Both the position numbers and the translations under genes were made by a program. The notes below the pieces were generated by a model. That model was not told the DNA's origin. It ran no database searches and was given only the letters and a program-made list of their open reading frames with translations. A stretch of 20,478 nucleotides of DNA from Perkinsus olseni (taxonomy: Eukaryota > Perkinsozoa > Perkinsida > Perkinsidae). Below, piece after piece: positions 1 through 8,003 of this stretch. The stretch spans positions 1-20,478 of the forward strand of contig JABANP010000729.1 of assembly GCA_013115135.1 (NCBI GenBank), read 5' to 3'. Every line of letters starts with the position of its first letter. Position 1 is the stretch's first letter.

Positions 1-65
1 AGCTTAGTGGTAGAGCGTCTGCTTCATAGCCGGAAGGTAGATGGATTATCTTTCCAGTCAACGTT
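1..65 (+). tRNA. Partial tRNA-like sequence, anticodon CAT (Met-like)
   Basis: The window opens inside a tRNA-like sequence. A D-arm/A-box-like stretch (gcttagtggtagagc, 2-16) is followed by a 5-bp anticodon stem with one mismatch and a 7-nt loop ttcatag, which puts CAT at the anticodon. The T-arm is degenerate: TGGA and TCCA can pair, but the loop lacks the usual TTCRA, so the B box is weak. A run of seven T at about 65-71 would be a good Pol III terminator. The 5' acceptor strand lies outside the window. It could be a divergent elongator tRNA-Met, a tRNA pseudogene or a tRNA-derived repeat. Confidence 0.4.
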
Positions 66-71
66 TTTTTG

Positions 72-667
72 AATCGTTACCGTATCATTCTACAGTGGAA
101 ACTGCGCATCAATGACCCTCAACCCGCCTTCCTACTCGGCCAATGGGTATGCTCACCGCGGGCCGCCAATCCCTGATTACCATTCGGGGGGGTTTTTCTT
201 CGGAGGAGTCCGGTACAAGTCGCAAGTAAGAACACCTTCCCGTGTGGGGCATCTCAAAAAGCCGACTTACAATGTATCGCCGTCCTCTTTCTCCGTAGTA
301 CGGGTCCATGCTGATGCAGCCGTTCCGCGTGAAGAAGAAAACAGTCAAGCCAAAGCTGTGTGAGCTACTCCCAATGTCGCGTATCTGTTATTCATACTTT
401 CTACCCGGCGGAATAGTTTCTCATCTACGTGGCGGAATAGCATCCACTCTTCTTGGAGACGCTTTTCGCAGGCACAACCCCTGTGACGACTATGGCGGCG
501 CTACATGAAGTGAATTTTGAATATCGTTCAGAAATGCGGGAGAGATACAAAGTGAGTGAAGGCAATCTTGCTTGGCCATGCCTGAGGCATGATGCCTCGA
601 CCGTCCGACTCCACCATCGACGATTAGTACTTCCGCGGACCTGTCTGCAGGCACTGATGCTTCGACA
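72..667. other. No supported gene
   Basis: Short open frames exist on both strands, for example on the minus strand about 112-310, where a GTAAGT donor-like site occurs. I could not build any spliced frame or recognise a product. A perfect inverted repeat GAGGCAT-g-ATGCCTC lies at 584-598. Confidence 0.3.
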
Positions 668-928
668 TCAGCGTCCCTCTAACGAGGGTAGACCAGGCAA
701 CGAGGAGGAGGATCCCAAGCTCAGCAACGAAGGTGAGACGATGAAGCTTAGAGGCTTCACTGGCCGCACACGCAAGGATCGGTTCTGCTCCCCGCCATTC
801 TGACAAACCTCTTCAGAAGAGACGCTTCCTCTATCCTCTGTTGCTTCCAAAATTCCGTTCAACTTCAAACAGTAAAACTGCGATAAGAGCTGCTCCAGTC
901 TCGCCGTCAGCATCACATCCCGTGCCAT
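668..928 (-). CDS. Possible small hypothetical protein gene or exon
   Basis: The ATG at 928 (minus) opens an 86-aa frame beginning MARDVMLTARLEQLLSQFYC, which has the leucine spacing of an amphipathic helix. A donor-like GTTTGT follows the SSEE stretch. The other frame from that point (minus, about 806-624) encodes a hydrophobic segment LGILLLVAW that could be a membrane helix, so an intron may switch frames here. I do not recognise the product. Support is limited to an ATG, residue composition and a possible donor site. The plus strand of the same region is also open, so this may be a chance frame. Confidence 0.25.
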   Translation of the reverse strand: MARDVMLTARLEQLLSQFYCLKLNGILEATEDRGSVSSEEVCQNGGEQNRSLRVRPVKPLSFIVSPSLLSLGSSSSLPGLPSLEGR

Positions 929-1373
929 TGCTGAGCCCTCCGCGTAGATACAAGTCGTAACACAGCAGGCGTGACAGCTCAGAGACGAGCGCGCCGTCAC
1001 CTCCCGTCGAAGCTTATTCGGGTTTTAAGGTCGATGGTGGATGGTCGAGCCAAAGACCATCCACTCGGGGCTGCTGATAAGCTTTGCAGCAAGCTCATTC
1101 ATCTTGATAGGCTCCGTAAGTGTCCAACAACTTCACGTGACATATCGAGTCTTCTTACGGGGGGTAGCTAGCAATGGACCCTTCTTCTTAACGACTTCCG
1201 CAGCAACATTCCTTTGAAGACCTTGGGGCTTGGGTTCTCTCAGGCACCGTGATGAATACATCGAGATGATTTTTACATGACAGAATAAGTTTACACAGAT
1301 GACTGCATCGCCTGTGACTTGATTGTGCAGCTGTTGAATCTGTTCGGCTAGTGTTCAGAGGGCCAATGTATAG
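929..1373. other. No supported gene
   Basis: This flank lies left of the LTR element. Only short frames without start or splice support are seen. Confidence 0.3.
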
Positions 1374-1378
1374 GTATG
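1374..1378. repeat. Target-site duplication, left copy (GTATG)
   Basis: GTATG directly before the left LTR matches GTATG at 2771-2775 directly after the right LTR. Confidence 0.8.
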
Positions 1379-1547
1379 TGTAATCCAGGGAACACAATAC
1401 CCAGATATAGGAGAGGTTAATCTCAATCTTAACTCAACTTATCTTATCCTATCTCACATATGAACAGGTCAATGATAGATCACTTAAGCCTAGCAGTAGA
1501 CGTTGTCACAAAATATTGCGTGGCGAGCGACAGCCGACACGACAACA
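1379..1547 (-). repeat. 3' LTR (left copy)
   Basis: This 169-bp LTR differs from the right copy by three transitions (near 1459, 1505 and 1539) and lacks a 14-bp segment present there. It is bounded by TG/CA in both readings. Confidence 0.85.
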
Positions 1548-1549
1548 TG

Positions 1550-1559
1550 CCCTCCCCTC
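1550..1559 (-). promoter_or_regulatory. Candidate polypurine tract of the LTR element
   Basis: On the minus strand GAGGGGAGGG lies two bases upstream of the 3' LTR, the position where plus-strand DNA synthesis of LTR retroelements is primed. Confidence 0.6.
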
Positions 1560-1868
1560 GAAAAGAAAGCAATCCGAAGGGTAGAGGCGCTTCAGCAATA
1601 GTAGAATATGGTTTACGACGTTCAGAGAACAATTCAGTCGTCCAATCAACAGCCTCAAATACGTCATCAACAATAGAAAACCAATTAAATGAAAACCGAA
1701 AAACAGTCGATACCAATTCTGATAAAATACATCCTCGATCTCGTCATTATAAGAACCAAATGTAGGATCGAAACTAGAAGAAATAGATAGATGAGTAGGA
1801 GTTGGCTCATCAACGTGACGTTGACAACGTCCTTCTTAGTACTCTTACAAACCTTAATAAAACTGTCA

Positions 1869-2588
1869 TCAAAAACTCCGCCAGTAGACACAATGCATTG
1901 TGACAATGATGACCAGCTTCTCAATGCCAACGCCATCCTCGTCGTGGGCAGAGCACATAGTATCTTCAACATCCATCAGGTGATCAGGTAGTACAAGGCA
2001 ATCACAACCGTCATGATAACCACTTGGAATTTCACAACCATCCTGACGATCATTCAAAATTTCAGAATCGTCCTGGCAATAATCCGAACCTTGCAGGTCA
2101 TTGAAAATGCATAGAACACTAGTAGTAACATCCCCAGTCGCAGCGTGATCTTCACCGGAGGCAAATGCGAGACCATCATTTAGGCCATCACACACTGAGT
2201 TGGAGCGACATTCACGCTCCTTATCGCGAGCGTAAGAGAACTGCAAAGCCCGATCCAACGCAGAGAGCTCCACAGGTTGACCGTCGCTAGGAAGGTCGTT
2301 CCCAATCGCCAAGGAGACACCACCAAAATAGCTAGTACACAATGAAGTCTGTTCACCAGTAGACTTCAACCACACAAGGTAAGACCGAAATATTGAAGTT
2401 TCTTCCAAAGTAACCAACTCTTTTTCCACAAACCGTCCACAATACTTGTCAGTCTCAGCGTCGGGAAGGAACCGCAGCAGGGTAAAATCAATGACACCAA
2501 GGAGACCACATATCTTTGAAACAGCGGGAGGAAGGTTCTCCACAAAACGTGCACGAGGCAACAGAGGGTGGCACGGGTTCTCCACCAT
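1869..2588 (-). CDS. Open frame inside the LTR element, gag-like position, unknown product
   Basis: A 239-aa frame starts at an ATG whose A is the last base of the 5' LTR, so the primer-binding site is translated, and it ends at 1869. The N-terminal half (residues about 10-110) looks globular; the C-terminal half is acidic and rich in Asp, Ser, Gly and Cys (several D-G-C-x pairs). There is no CCHC zinc knuckle, no protease DTG or DSG and no reverse transcriptase motif. The position suggests a Gag-like or captured protein, but I recognise no family. Downstream, the frame from about 1800 to 1690 (minus) is interrupted and could be decayed coding sequence. It may also be an accidental open frame. 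Confidence 0.45.
   Translation of the reverse strand: MVENPCHPLLPRARFVENLPPAVSKICGLLGVIDFTLLRFLPDAETDKYCGRFVEKELVTLEETSIFRSYLVWLKSTGEQTSLCTSYFGGVSLAIGNDLPSDGQPVELSALDRALQFSYARDKERECRSNSVCDGLNDGLAFASGEDHAATGDVTTSVLCIFNDLQGSDYCQDDSEILNDRQDGCEIPSGYHDGCDCLVLPDHLMDVEDTMCSAHDEDGVGIEKLVIIVTMHCVYWRSF
2570..2587 (-). promoter_or_regulatory. Candidate primer-binding site of the LTR element
   Basis: On the minus strand the first 18 bases after the 5' LTR read TGGTGGAGAACCCGTGCC. This is the complement of a tRNA 3' end finishing in CCA with an acceptor strand GTTCTCC. It does not match the 3' ends of the tRNA-Leu or tRNA-Thr in this window, so the priming tRNA is unknown. Confidence 0.5.
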
Positions 2589-2770
2589 GTAATCCAGGGA
2601 ACACAATACCCAGATTATCTGGGCCAGATATAGGAGAGGTTAATCTCAATCTTAACTCAACTTATCTTATCCTATCTCACGTATGAACAGGTCAATGATA
2701 GATCACTTAAGCCTAGCAGTAGACGCTGTCACAAAATATTGCGTGGCGAGCGACAGCCGACGCGACAACA
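2588..2770 (-). repeat. 5' LTR (right copy)
   Basis: This 183-bp LTR carries 14 extra bases relative to the left copy, between two CCAGA repeats, including the near-palindrome CCAGATTATCTGG at about 2611. It is directly followed by the target-site duplication GTATG at 2771. Confidence 0.85.
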
Positions 2771-2775
2771 GTATG
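2771..2775. repeat. Target-site duplication, right copy (GTATG)
   Basis: This is the partner of 1374-1378. It is identical over 5 bp and abuts the element end. Confidence 0.8.
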
Positions 2776-2815
2776 CTCGCTGTCAGCGAGGCCCATCAGC
2801 GAGTCGCTGATGGGC
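2776..2815. repeat. Two adjacent inverted repeats next to the retroelement insertion site
   Basis: CTCGCTG-t-CAGCGAG (2776-2790) is followed without a gap by GCCCATCAGCG-agt-CGCTGATGGGC (2791-2815). The second is a perfect 11-bp stem with a 3-nt loop. Both share CAGCGA. The structure begins one base after the target duplication. Its role is unknown: RNA hairpin, terminator-like structure or remnant of a small inverted-repeat element. Confidence 0.7.
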
Positions 2816-2883
2816 CTCAGCAGGCAGGATTGGCTAGTGTGTCGGCGTCGTGATTGACGATAGTCAGCTGTGGCCGTGGGAGG

Positions 2884-3129
2884 ATGACCGACGCTAAGCT
2901 TCTCCGTCTCCACCAGTGTATTTGCGCTTCGATTCGGATGGCATCGGATTGGATTATGCAGTGGAGCCGTGCATGGTTGCGCGGCTTCATCGGACAAGGG
3001 AAGAATGAAGAGGAGCCATCGCCGCCTCCGGAAAAGAAAGAGACTCCGATCAGGATACAAGATACGTTTTCATGGGCCAATACTGATAATAAATTTGTCA
3101 AGCCGAGTGGCGACATCTGGGGGTCATGA
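2884..3129 (+). CDS. Possible short hypothetical protein
   Basis: The ATG at 2884 (or a second at 2938) opens an 81-aa frame. It contains a tryptophan-rich helix-like part (MASDWIMQWSRAWLRGF) followed by an acidic, proline- and lysine-rich linker (NEEEPSPPPEKKETP). The order of helical segment then charged linker looks protein-like. No family is recognised. The minus strand is also open over 2817-3188, so strand choice is uncertain. The start lies about 110 bases from the retroelement, which may have separated this frame from upstream exons. Confidence 0.3.
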   Translation: MTDAKLLRLHQCICASIRMASDWIMQWSRAWLRGFIGQGKNEEEPSPPPEKKETPIRIQDTFSWANTDNKFVKPSGDIWGS

Positions 3130-3531
3130 GTTTGCTGTGAGGGTGGAAACAACAAAGCTTTGAGCATTCGCATTAAGCCAGCCTTCATGGTCTACGATCA
3201 CCGCGATACATCGAGTGCATTGTCTAAGCCCGTCTGACTACATCTACTCTCTACACCGGTGGACCAAAGACGGCACCGGGTGCCGTGCACCCTTGAGTGG
3301 GAGGTTGTGATAACTCAGCGGGAAGTGGGTATACTGCCAAACGACCGGAAATACCGCGCCTCAGCAACAAAACGGAAACACCTATTTGACATCAAGTCCT
3401 CCTTTCTTGACTCAGTAAGACTCGAACGCTGCCCCATGAGCTCATCAAAAATGGACATCATTGACATCTCATCACCATGCAGCATTCACATCCTATAGAT
3501 CGCCAACACCAGTCACTCAGCGTGGGGGTCC
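3130..3531. other. Intergenic, probable 3' flank of the protease-like gene
   Basis: No supported gene is seen. A short palindrome GGCACC-g-GGTGCC occurs at about 3272-3284. The minus-strand gene ends at 3532, so its 3' untranslated region should fall here. Confidence 0.4.
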
Positions 3532-4785
3532 TTAGTTCCTGAGCGTCAGCCTCCTGAAGAGAGACTTTCGTCTCCTGATGGTCGATCTGGTGCCGGTTGA
3601 CTGCCGAGGGGCGGTGGGCTTCGGTGGTCTCTGGCCCGGAGAGAAGTAGATCCTTTTGCTGCTGTGTTCAACCTTGACATCGTACGCTCGGAAAAGCGAG
3701 TGCCCGAAAATGGTGGTTCCAAAGAAGTCGCTTAAGGGAGCGATATTCATTTGACAGCACACCTCCTCGCAAGAATGAACATAATGCTTCGGCTCCATGC
3801 TGATGTTGACCGTGCGAGGTGCATCCCCAATTTGATATTCAAGAGTAGGCAAGTACGGTACCGCCTCCCTCCTGATCATCTGAGCCTCGGCGATCCCATC
3901 CGATTCAGTCCCCTTGCACTCGAGCTTCTTCTTTTTAATTTTCAAATCTGTCTTCGCCTTCTTCATACCCTTCCATGTCACATCCATAACGGCATTGAAC
4001 TCCTCCTCGAAGATATACGTCACCGCGCTTCCAGAATCCACAAGGGCGCTCTCGGGCCTGCTGCGCTTGTGGGGCTTCCTCAGCTGATTTCCGACAGAGT
4101 CGAACAGTGTGAAGGGCCCCAGTCGAGCTGCCATCTGCAGTCCGTCGACAAATACGTCCTCGCTGAACCCAACGTACGACGAATCCGTCATCTCTGAATC
4201 ATCACCAAGCGTCAGAGTACCGGAGATTCCAGGGCCTTGCTCGCTTGCACGCAGTGAGTACGAAAGGGTGGAGATAACCTCCCGTCTCTTTAGTTGTTCT
4301 AAAAACGTCTCTGGGATATCGCGACGCCCGAATGATAGGCCTAGCAAGGGCATGGGAGCTCTCAGATAGGGGGTAGGAAAGTGTATGACCAACCCGATGG
4401 TGAAGTTGTGAACTCTGCGCGTCCAGATGTCCATGCTGGACCCGATGTCTAGCGTCACATTGTGCTCCACATAGTGATAAACGCCGTCCTCGAACTCCGC
4501 CGTCCACTTCTTCCGTTCGAGAATGTCCTTGCAGGGGTTTTCCTTAGGACAGAAGTAGCACTTATAATAGCTCGTCTCACAGCTATCGCGGCCGTAGACT
4601 CGCTCGTACTGGGGACCGTAGAAAGCGAAAGTCCTGCCGGTACCAGAAGTGACTTCGAAGGGCAGGGCCTGGCCGTCGAGGACCAAGGTCACGTTGCCCT
4701 CTTGAAGAGGAAGGCTCAGAGGCTCTGCTTTGACGAGAGCGACAAGTACTATCACCGTCGCTATTGAAGGGAAGATGCGCGCCAT
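3532..4785 (-). CDS. Secreted pepsin-family (A1) aspartyl protease-like protein, first catalytic Asp missing
   Basis: This is a single-exon protein of 417 aa. I chose the ATG at 4785 because it is followed directly by an ideal signal peptide (MARIFPSIATVIVLVALVKA, residues 1-20); the frame extends upstream but without an ATG. Two-lobed pepsin architecture is visible. The N-lobe motif that should read D-T/S-G-S is T-S-G-T at residues 46-49, inside a stretch ending FAFYG, so Asp is replaced by Thr. The C-lobe motif VDSGSAVTYI is intact, with Asp250. The C-terminal signature IFGHSLFRAYDVKVE (about 359-373) and RIYFS match the family. A Cys-rich insert (YGRDSC...CYFCP...C, residues 64-85) resembles Perkinsus members as I remember them. 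The C-terminus (384-417) is basic and Pro/Ser/Thr-rich. With one Asp lost, normal proteolysis is unlikely; a binding or inhibitory role is inferred. N-x-T/S glycosylation sites occur. Confidence 0.85.
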   Translation of the reverse strand: MARIFPSIATVIVLVALVKAEPLSLPLQEGNVTLVLDGQALPFEVTSGTGRTFAFYGPQYERVYGRDSCETSYYKCYFCPKENPCKDILERKKWTAEFEDGVYHYVEHNVTLDIGSSMDIWTRRVHNFTIGLVIHFPTPYLRAPMPLLGLSFGRRDIPETFLEQLKRREVISTLSYSLRASEQGPGISGTLTLGDDSEMTDSSYVGFSEDVFVDGLQMAARLGPFTLFDSVGNQLRKPHKRSRPESALVDSGSAVTYIFEEEFNAVMDVTWKGMKKAKTDLKIKKKKLECKGTESDGIAEAQMIRREAVPYLPTLEYQIGDAPRTVNISMEPKHYVHSCEEVCCQMNIAPLSDFFGTTIFGHSLFRAYDVKVEHSSKRIYFSPGQRPPKPTAPRQSTGTRSTIRRRKSLFRRLTLRN

Positions 4786-5264
4786 TGGCCGACTGATGGG
4801 AAGTGGAACTGCGACTAGGTTACGAAAATAGACACCTGGGTGTTTGGAGGACAAAGGAGCCGCTGCGCTTCGACGGTTGATGGCGCGAGATGGAGATCGG
4901 CCGCTTTACAGGAGCCTTCTGTGAGTCACAACTGAGATTGCCTCTACTTAGTAGCTGGGCTATTCATCAAGCACCTTGCAACGCCCATGGAAAAGTTGCG
5001 GCGCTCGAGAAGAGCGATCGACTCCCTGTCCCCACGGTTCCCTGCGCGCGCGCCAAGCCGCGGGCACTGGTGGGAGGGCCGGAAATGCTGCTGAGCTGTG
5101 CAGGTTGAGGCACCCAACCTGCCACTCAACTTTGAAAACGTACGATGTATTCTGGTTCCTGAAGGACCTTATAAGCTCAGTTAATCCAAGGTTGGCCGGC
5201 TTCAAAAGTTAGGTTGGCCTCGCTGTCACCGGACGAGGGAGTTCAACACCTTCACGTAAGATCT
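4786..5264. promoter_or_regulatory. Divergent intergenic region between the protease-like and F-box-like genes
   Basis: About 480 bp separate the start of the minus-strand protease-like gene from the first possible ATG of the plus-strand gene, so both promoters must lie here or within early 5' leaders. I see no recognisable core element. Open frames in this stretch lack splice or start support. Confidence 0.4.
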
Positions 5265-7303
5265 ATGGCCGCCCAAGTTTCCTCGATGAGTACTTCCTTC
5301 GGGAACCTCACGTCATCGGACCTATCCTCACAATATCGCAGAGAACAAAATGCTCAGCACTGCTGGTGGTTACTTCTCCGCTTCTCAGTGTCGGCCACTT
5401 TTCAGTTTACTTTTTTCGAAATGATGCCCGATCATCCGCCCTCGAGTATCGCAGCATTGGGCGACTCTCTCGTGCTGCACACCATCCTCAGGAATCTTCG
5501 AGTGTCCGACATCTTGAGTCTCGGTGTTTCTTCCACTGTGATGAAGGCAAGCATAGTTGATTCAACGGTCCTTAGAAGGAGTATCTGCAGTGACCGGGGA
5601 TGGAACCCGGATGCAGTCGCTTCCTGGGGGGAGATGGCGAGAAGAGAGAATTGCTTATTGTAAGCCATCGGACGTAGGGGTCGTTCGATTAACCAATTCT
5701 GAGGGGGTGTTTGATAGACCACTTCGGATTTTTGGGAACTCCCCGAGGGTTGAAAGTAACGTGTGAAAGACGATCCTGGAAGCGGCCCGGGCAGATCTAT
5801 TGGAAACCGCTGAAACCCAGAATCGATTCCGGAGCCGCATTTTACGTGTAAAAAGCAATTTCAGAAACGACTATGAGTTTCAGAACTACTTTGTTGAACC
5901 GGGGGAAAGTCTCGTTATTGCGTTCGACCTCGAACTTTCCATTCGGTCGAGAGAATCAGGAACGAACTTATGACTATCAATGATCGACCTAAGATATTCC
6001 ACAGCGTCGTATGGCTCACAGCACGATCACTCGCTCACCCAGGTACGAGGACTTCCACGGGGACTTATACTCGCACTGGAAGCGAGGCCCGAATTCGAAG
6101 TGCCCCGAGCTTAACGATGTAACCGTGCTCGTAGGACAGCACTCGGGAGATACGCGGAGGTGGCTGCGACTTAGTGGGGGGACTGACTGGCAAGGTACGC
6201 ATTTTGAAGCTTTGAGCTCTTTATGGAGGCTGGCTGATTGAAAACACAACGCCCGGATTTTTCCGTTCTTGTTCTACTGTCTTCGCATCATCAACAATTT
6301 AGCTTAGCTTCTTATCGGAGCAGGATAGGATCAGCAACAGAGACATTACATCTGAATCTTGTCGTGTCGTTCTGGCAGGTTTCAAAGGAGTTTACCGGAC
6401 TTTCAGCCAGGAGGGCGGTGGCCCTGTGAACCACTACTGGCTCGAGTTCGATCTAAGAGTGAACGACCCGGAAGCAACATCAGCATGCGTCGTGAGTGCA
6501 GCAGCCTGTCGATCGGAGAACGCTCTCTGGAAGGTGCTCAGTGAGGGCATCCGAAACTGGGGTCCAAGAGGCGTCATCATGCAGCTAGTTTATGATGGAC
6601 ATCGAACAGGTGGCTGCTTCGTCCTGAGACGTCCCCTTGGGATGCAGACCATCCGCGGAGGGTTCAGAAGGCGCGAGGTATGTCCCTGTCTCTCTTCCCC
6701 CTAATTAGAGCACTCATTGGCAAAACGACGCAACCCCCCATTGACTTTGAGCTCACCGGAGGTTATCCTTCGCAATACTATTCACACTGGTGAAGTCATG
6801 CAGCCTTCGTAGGCTCGATTCTGTCAAATATACTCGGTAGAATACTAATAATATTTCCTCGCTCGAAATCGTATATTTCGCTCGGCAACGTAAAACTCGG
6901 TCTAGCTGTAGTTTTCCAGGTACGAGTCTGTGACGCCCATCCACAAACAACCTACACGTTTCTCTTCTTCCTCGATTTCGTCAACCAGTACGTCGCCTTT
7001 TACGTCGATGGTGTGCTCAGTGGAGCTACACAATTCGCATCGGATGCGGCCAGCCCAAAGGCGATAACTTTGTATGCTTGGAGATCCCAGGCCGAGCTGC
7101 TAATTTCCAACACTATTCTCACCAAGTCCGAATTTATCTTGAGAGTTCGGCCGCGAGGACAGAAGGATGCGGAGGTTGCGATAGAAAATGCCCGAACGAA
7201 TCATCCACGACTGCTTTTCAATTTTACGATCTTCGTTTTCGCGCCCGTGCTGGCGGCCATAGCCGTGTTCTGGTTCTGGTCTTTCCTTCGAGACCTGTTA
7301 TGA
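5265..7303 (+). CDS. Multi-exon gene: F-box-like N-terminus, concanavalin/LamG-like jelly-roll, C-terminal membrane helix
   Basis: Exon 1 (ATG at 5265 or 5421, to about 5659 before GTAAGC) holds an F-box-like stretch: LGDSLVLHTILRNL followed by VSDILSLG and ending near the RRSICSDRGW segment. Exon 2 (about 5770-5970) encodes TILEAARADLLETAE and YEFQNYFVEPGES. Exon 3 (about 6045-6194, GTACGC donor) encodes a KCPELNDVTVLVG stretch. Exon 4 (about 6316-6677, donor GTATGT) has HYWLEFDLRV and GGCFVLRRPLG. A short exon near 6710-6790 is likely. The last exon (6920-7303, after TTTTCCAG) contains YTFLFFLDFVNQYVAFYVDG, typical of a ConA/LamG strand pair, and ends in a hydrophobic helix (FTIFVFAPVLAAIAVFWFW) and FLRDLL. 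Phases do not all join cleanly: exon 1 to 2 and 3 to 4 are unresolved, so a sequencing indel (for example in the G6 run near 5623) or a missed exon is possible. F-box proteins normally act as ubiquitin-ligase adaptors, but a membrane-anchored one would be unusual. Confidence 0.55.
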
Positions 7304-7405
7304 TTGTTACACTTATTCAACGATATTCCTGTGAGGCGCCGAGTTGTTTAGATGGGTTAGAGCCCAACGCCGTCGCCTGATAAGTTAGGTGGGAGAGCAC
7401 GTGTG
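7304..7405. other. Spacer between the F-box-like gene and the duplication boundary
   Basis: Only 102 bp separate the stop codon from the first base shared by both duplication units. It probably holds the 3' untranslated region of the gene. Confidence 0.5.
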
Positions 7406-7407
7406 CT

Positions 7408-8003
7408 TGGAGGTACATTGCGAACGGGAGTCGATTCCTACAGCTGTTGTTCTTTGCAGCACACAACGACAGTCTGTACCTAGGCTCGCGGAGGCGAAGA
7501 TTCCGTACTCGACACCGATGTGCTCGCAACTTAGCGAAGAGTAGACGTCACCAATCTAGCCCGCGATGGGGTGTGTGAGTTTGAAGTCCAATGCCGGCAG
7601 TACGGCTTAGTTAGACTAGCACCGATGTGAAACTCTCTGTGGTGGATCAGTCAGGTCGCGATAGTGTTACCACTGGTAAATTACCAGCACACCCGTTGGC
7701 TGAAGCGATCGCTCATCGAGAGAGCTGTTCAGAGACCGCCCGATTGAGCGCACAACACCCGAGATTCGTCGTCTTTCATCTGCTGCCTTACTGTCATCAA
7801 CCACTTTGCTTAGCGCAGGTTCTCAACGCAGCAAGATGAGATCAGCGGAATATACTCAATCGAGCGGCATTCGGCTCAATCGACGATTCATCACGCACCC
7901 TCCGAGGTCGGGCATACCTCAACCATCACGCATTCTCCTCACTCGACTGACACTGCTAGTAACACAAGAAATGGGGATGTTGGTGACAGAAACAGCTGAT
8001 TAG
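7408..8003. other. No supported gene (start of duplication unit 1)
   Basis: A 70-aa frame (7627-7839, plus) starts with GTG rather than ATG and has no recognisable features. The stretch is identical in both units, so conservation between them is not informative. It should include the 3' flank of the minus-strand gene ending at 8004. Confidence 0.3.

Larger units (their letters stand above)
1379..2770 (-). mobile_element. Small non-autonomous LTR retroelement (TRIM/SMART-like), complete
   Basis: Two direct repeats (1379-1547 and 2588-2770) bound a 1040-bp interior. In the minus orientation each LTR starts TGTTG and ends TACA, as Copia-class LTRs often do. The element is flanked by the 5-bp direct repeat GTATG (1374-1378 and 2771-2775), the size expected from a retroviral-type integrase. 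On the minus strand the interior starts TGGTGGAGAACC right after the 5' LTR, a candidate primer-binding site pairing with a tRNA ending in CCA. It ends with the purine run GAGGGGAGGG two bases before the 3' LTR, a candidate polypurine tract. No protease, reverse transcriptase, RNase H or integrase is recognisable in about 1 kb, so it must be mobilised in trans. It carries one 239-aa open frame. Confidence 0.85.

Noticed and set aside
584..598. Inverted repeat GAGGCAT-g-ATGCCTC
   Set aside because: It is short with almost no loop, and such palindromes are expected by chance in 20 kb.
7381..7445. tRNA-like stretch across the duplication boundary (gttaggtgggagagcac ... ggagtcgattcc)
   Set aside because: It has D-arm-like and B-box-like words, but no 5-bp anticodon stem, T-stem or acceptor stem can be drawn.
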